64,000 nt of DNA, from positions 1 to 64,000 of the forward strand of contig NZ_JBEPSM010000004.1 in assembly GCF_040548815.1 (NCBI RefSeq), written 5' to 3'. Within the stretch, counting starts at the first letter, position 1. Each line of letters starts with the position of its first letter. Source of the DNA: Kaistia defluvii (GTDB lineage Bacteria; Pseudomonadota; Alphaproteobacteria; Rhizobiales; Kaistiaceae). Of this stretch, positions 62,937-64,000 are shown in pieces. The translations under genes were made by a program, and so were the position numbers. The notes below the pieces were generated by a model, which saw nothing but the letters and a program-made list of their open reading frames with translations, had not been told where the DNA came from and did no database searches.

Positions 62937-63071
62937 TTATCCAGGCGGAGGATGAGGGCCCATCGCCACCATCAGTCGAGCGACCGCCCACCACAGCAGG
63001 ATACTCGCGGCGATCAGCCCAGCGAAGACCAGCGTCCTAAGAACGGCTCTCCTCCAAGCGGCACTATCCAT
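62937..63071 (-). CDS. Small single-pass membrane protein coupled to SRAP
   Basis: A 44-residue frame with one membrane helix (LVFAGLIAASILLWWAVARLM) and a short Pro-rich end. The ATG overlaps the SRAP stop codon (ATGGATAG), giving translational coupling, and a terminator follows its stop. That arrangement supports it being real, although the sequence matches no family I know. Confidence 0.55.
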   Translation of the reverse strand: MDSAAWRRAVLRTLVFAGLIAASILLWWAVARLMVAMGPHPPPG

Positions 63072-63777
63072 CCTGCTTGCTTCCCCGCGCGACGATCTGG
63101 AGAGCGCCATCAGGCAGCGGCTTCTGCATGCCTGGCACTTCATTTGCCGGCGCTGTCATCCACCGCTCGATCTCTTCCGTGGTCCGCAAAATGACCGGCA
63201 TCGCCTTCGGGTGAATGGCGCCGACCTCGGCATTGGGCTCCGTCGTCAGAAAGCCGAACAGGTCATTGGTGGTCTCCCCTTCCCTCACCTTCCGCACGCT
63301 CGTCCAGCTGGCCCAGATACCCGCAAAGAAGGCGAGCGGCCGATCCTCGGCGAGCGCGAACCAGATGTCCCCTCCCGCATCACGGTTGAATTCTGAGAAT
63401 GAGGTGAACGGGACGAGGCAACGGTTCTCAACCCCGAGCCACCGCTGCCAGTGCTTGCTGCCGATGTTGCGGATATTGGTCGTGCCGGTGTCCGGCTCCA
63501 TCCGTAGCAGTTCCTTGAAGTCGACCGCCTTGCCCTTCGCCTCAAGCTTGGCAGCGCGCTTCTTGGTCGCCTCCATGAGGGCGAACTGAGACGACGGCAT
63601 TCCCCACCGGGCAAGCGCCAACTCGCGAACCCCGTCTGGGGCGTTCCGCACGATCGGCACCGGGTAGTCCGGGAAGATGCCCGGCATCGGCGGAAGGTTG
63701 CCGGTCTGGTCGCGCATCGCTCTCGCGATCGCGCGGATGGCATCCTGATTCCGGGTCATCGAGTAGAGGTTGCACAT
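63064..63777 (-). CDS. SOS response-associated peptidase (SRAP, YedK/HMCES family)
   Basis: A 237-residue SRAP protein. It starts MCNLYSM, giving the catalytic Cys2 that forms a thiazolidine crosslink to abasic sites in single-stranded DNA after Met removal. Other conserved parts: ELALARWGMPSSQF, CLVPFTSFSEFN (with the conserved substrate-site residues) and HPKAMPVILRTTEEIERWM (active-site His). A LexA-type site lies 105 bases upstream, in keeping with SOS control. Confidence 0.93.
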   Translation of the reverse strand: MCNLYSMTRNQDAIRAIARAMRDQTGNLPPMPGIFPDYPVPIVRNAPDGVRELALARWGMPSSQFALMEATKKRAAKLEAKGKAVDFKELLRMEPDTGTTNIRNIGSKHWQRWLGVENRCLVPFTSFSEFNRDAGGDIWFALAEDRPLAFFAGIWASWTSVRKVREGETTNDLFGFLTTEPNAEVGAIHPKAMPVILRTTEEIERWMTAPANEVPGMQKPLPDGALQIVARGSKQDG

Positions 63778-63881
63778 GCCCCAAGCCTATCGGGGCTGTG
63801 CAAAAAGGGAAGCCCTGCCTCGGAGCTTCAAATGCGAGCATAGGATTCAACTCCTAGTCTCATTGACTCTCTCTGCGATGA

Positions 63882-63896
63882 GAACAAAATAGGAAC
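63882..63896. promoter_or_regulatory. Candidate LexA (SOS) box
   Basis: GAAC-AAAATAG-GAAC: exact GAAC-N7-GAAC, the complement of the alphaproteobacterial LexA site GTTC-N7-GTTC. It lies between the divergent SRAP gene and the gene entering at 63918, 22 bases before the latter's ATG. Confidence 0.8.
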
Positions 63897-63917
63897 AACA
63901 GCGCACGGAGAAGAGCG

Positions 63918-64000
63918 ATGGGCGACCCGGCCGAGAATGTCGACCTGGTGCAAGAGGCACTGGACGAGCGTGTAAAAAGCCTCTTGGCGTCCCACAACGG
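63918..64000 (+). CDS. N-terminus of an unidentified, probably SOS-controlled protein (cut by window edge)
   Basis: An open frame starts at the ATG at 63918 after CGGAGAAG and runs off the window. The 27 visible residues (MGDPAENVDLVQEALDERV, then KSLLASHN) are acidic and look helical. Too short to name. Its promoter would overlap the GAAC-N7-GAAC box. Confidence 0.55.
   Translation, partial: MGDPAENVDLVQEALDERVKSLLASHN

Overview
The window is high-GC, densely coded DNA from an alphaproteobacterium, most likely a Hyphomicrobiales (Rhizobiales) species of the Kaistia/Devosia/Bosea type; the genus is a guess. Reasons: an Lsr system of rhizobial type, an ECF11 sigma/ChrR pair, sigma-EcfG style promoters (GGAAC-N16/17-CGTT), an alphaproteobacterial LexA box (GAAC-N7-GAAC), ExoD, DUF995 and DUF2177 proteins, and an arabinose-polysaccharide-like operon. 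No CRISPR array, insertion sequence, integrase or rRNA gene is visible. One tRNA gene (Arg, CCU) is present.

Layout. 0.1-10.3 kb: an AI-2E family transporter next to a divergent autoinducer-2 uptake and processing locus (lsrG-lsrK-lsrR facing lsrA-lsrC-lsrD-lsrB), in which a class II aldolase sits where lsrF would be expected. 10.4-18.8 kb: a membrane-lipid and photooxidative-stress regulon built around an ECF11-type sigma factor and its zinc anti-sigma factor ChrR, with SDR, cyclopropane-synthase-like methyltransferase, DUF1365, COG2907 flavoprotein, DUF2177, MFS and DUF3833 genes. Three promoters of one architecture (T/GGATCC-N18-TAnnAG) precede three of its transcription units. 19.0-19.5 kb: a GreA/GreB-type factor. 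19.8-29.1 kb: an exopolysaccharide cluster on the minus strand (UDP-xylose synthase, UDP-sugar 4-epimerase, membrane GT2 synthase, UDP-glucose dehydrogenase, two DUF995 proteins, a GH26-like hydrolase) with a frameshifted AraC regulator beside it. It resembles the CuxR-controlled arabinose-containing polysaccharide locus of Sinorhizobium meliloti.

29.6-50.3 kb is mainly housekeeping: tRNA-Arg, a thermonuclease-family protein, M48 lipoprotein protease, ilvD, TerC, an M20 aminoacylase, an orphan ureE, a D,D-carboxypeptidase translationally coupled to a CobW GTPase, an FMN reductase, TusA, a flippase plus acetyltransferase pair, YeiH with its LysR regulator, a CAP lipoprotein, an MscS-type channel and ExoD. 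50.4-56.8 kb: a LacI-controlled operon for L-arabinofuranoside use (binding protein, two permeases, GH127), with paired operators, an intercistronic hairpin and a terminator, but no ATPase gene. 57-61.4 kb: an L,D-transpeptidase, then an aldehyde dehydrogenase plus DUF779 unit with a GAF-Fis regulator. 61.9-64 kb: an isolated sulfotransferase in an AT-richer stretch, then an SOS-associated SRAP gene facing a truncated gene across a LexA box.

Regulatory themes stand out more than unknown enzymes. Three candidate sigma-EcfG promoters each precede a small uncharacterised protein gene. Both ABC operons carry a GC-rich hairpin directly after the binding-protein gene. Several regulators (LacI, LysR, GAF-Fis, LsrR) have visible inverted repeats next to them. 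All functional calls come from reading motifs; no database search was run.
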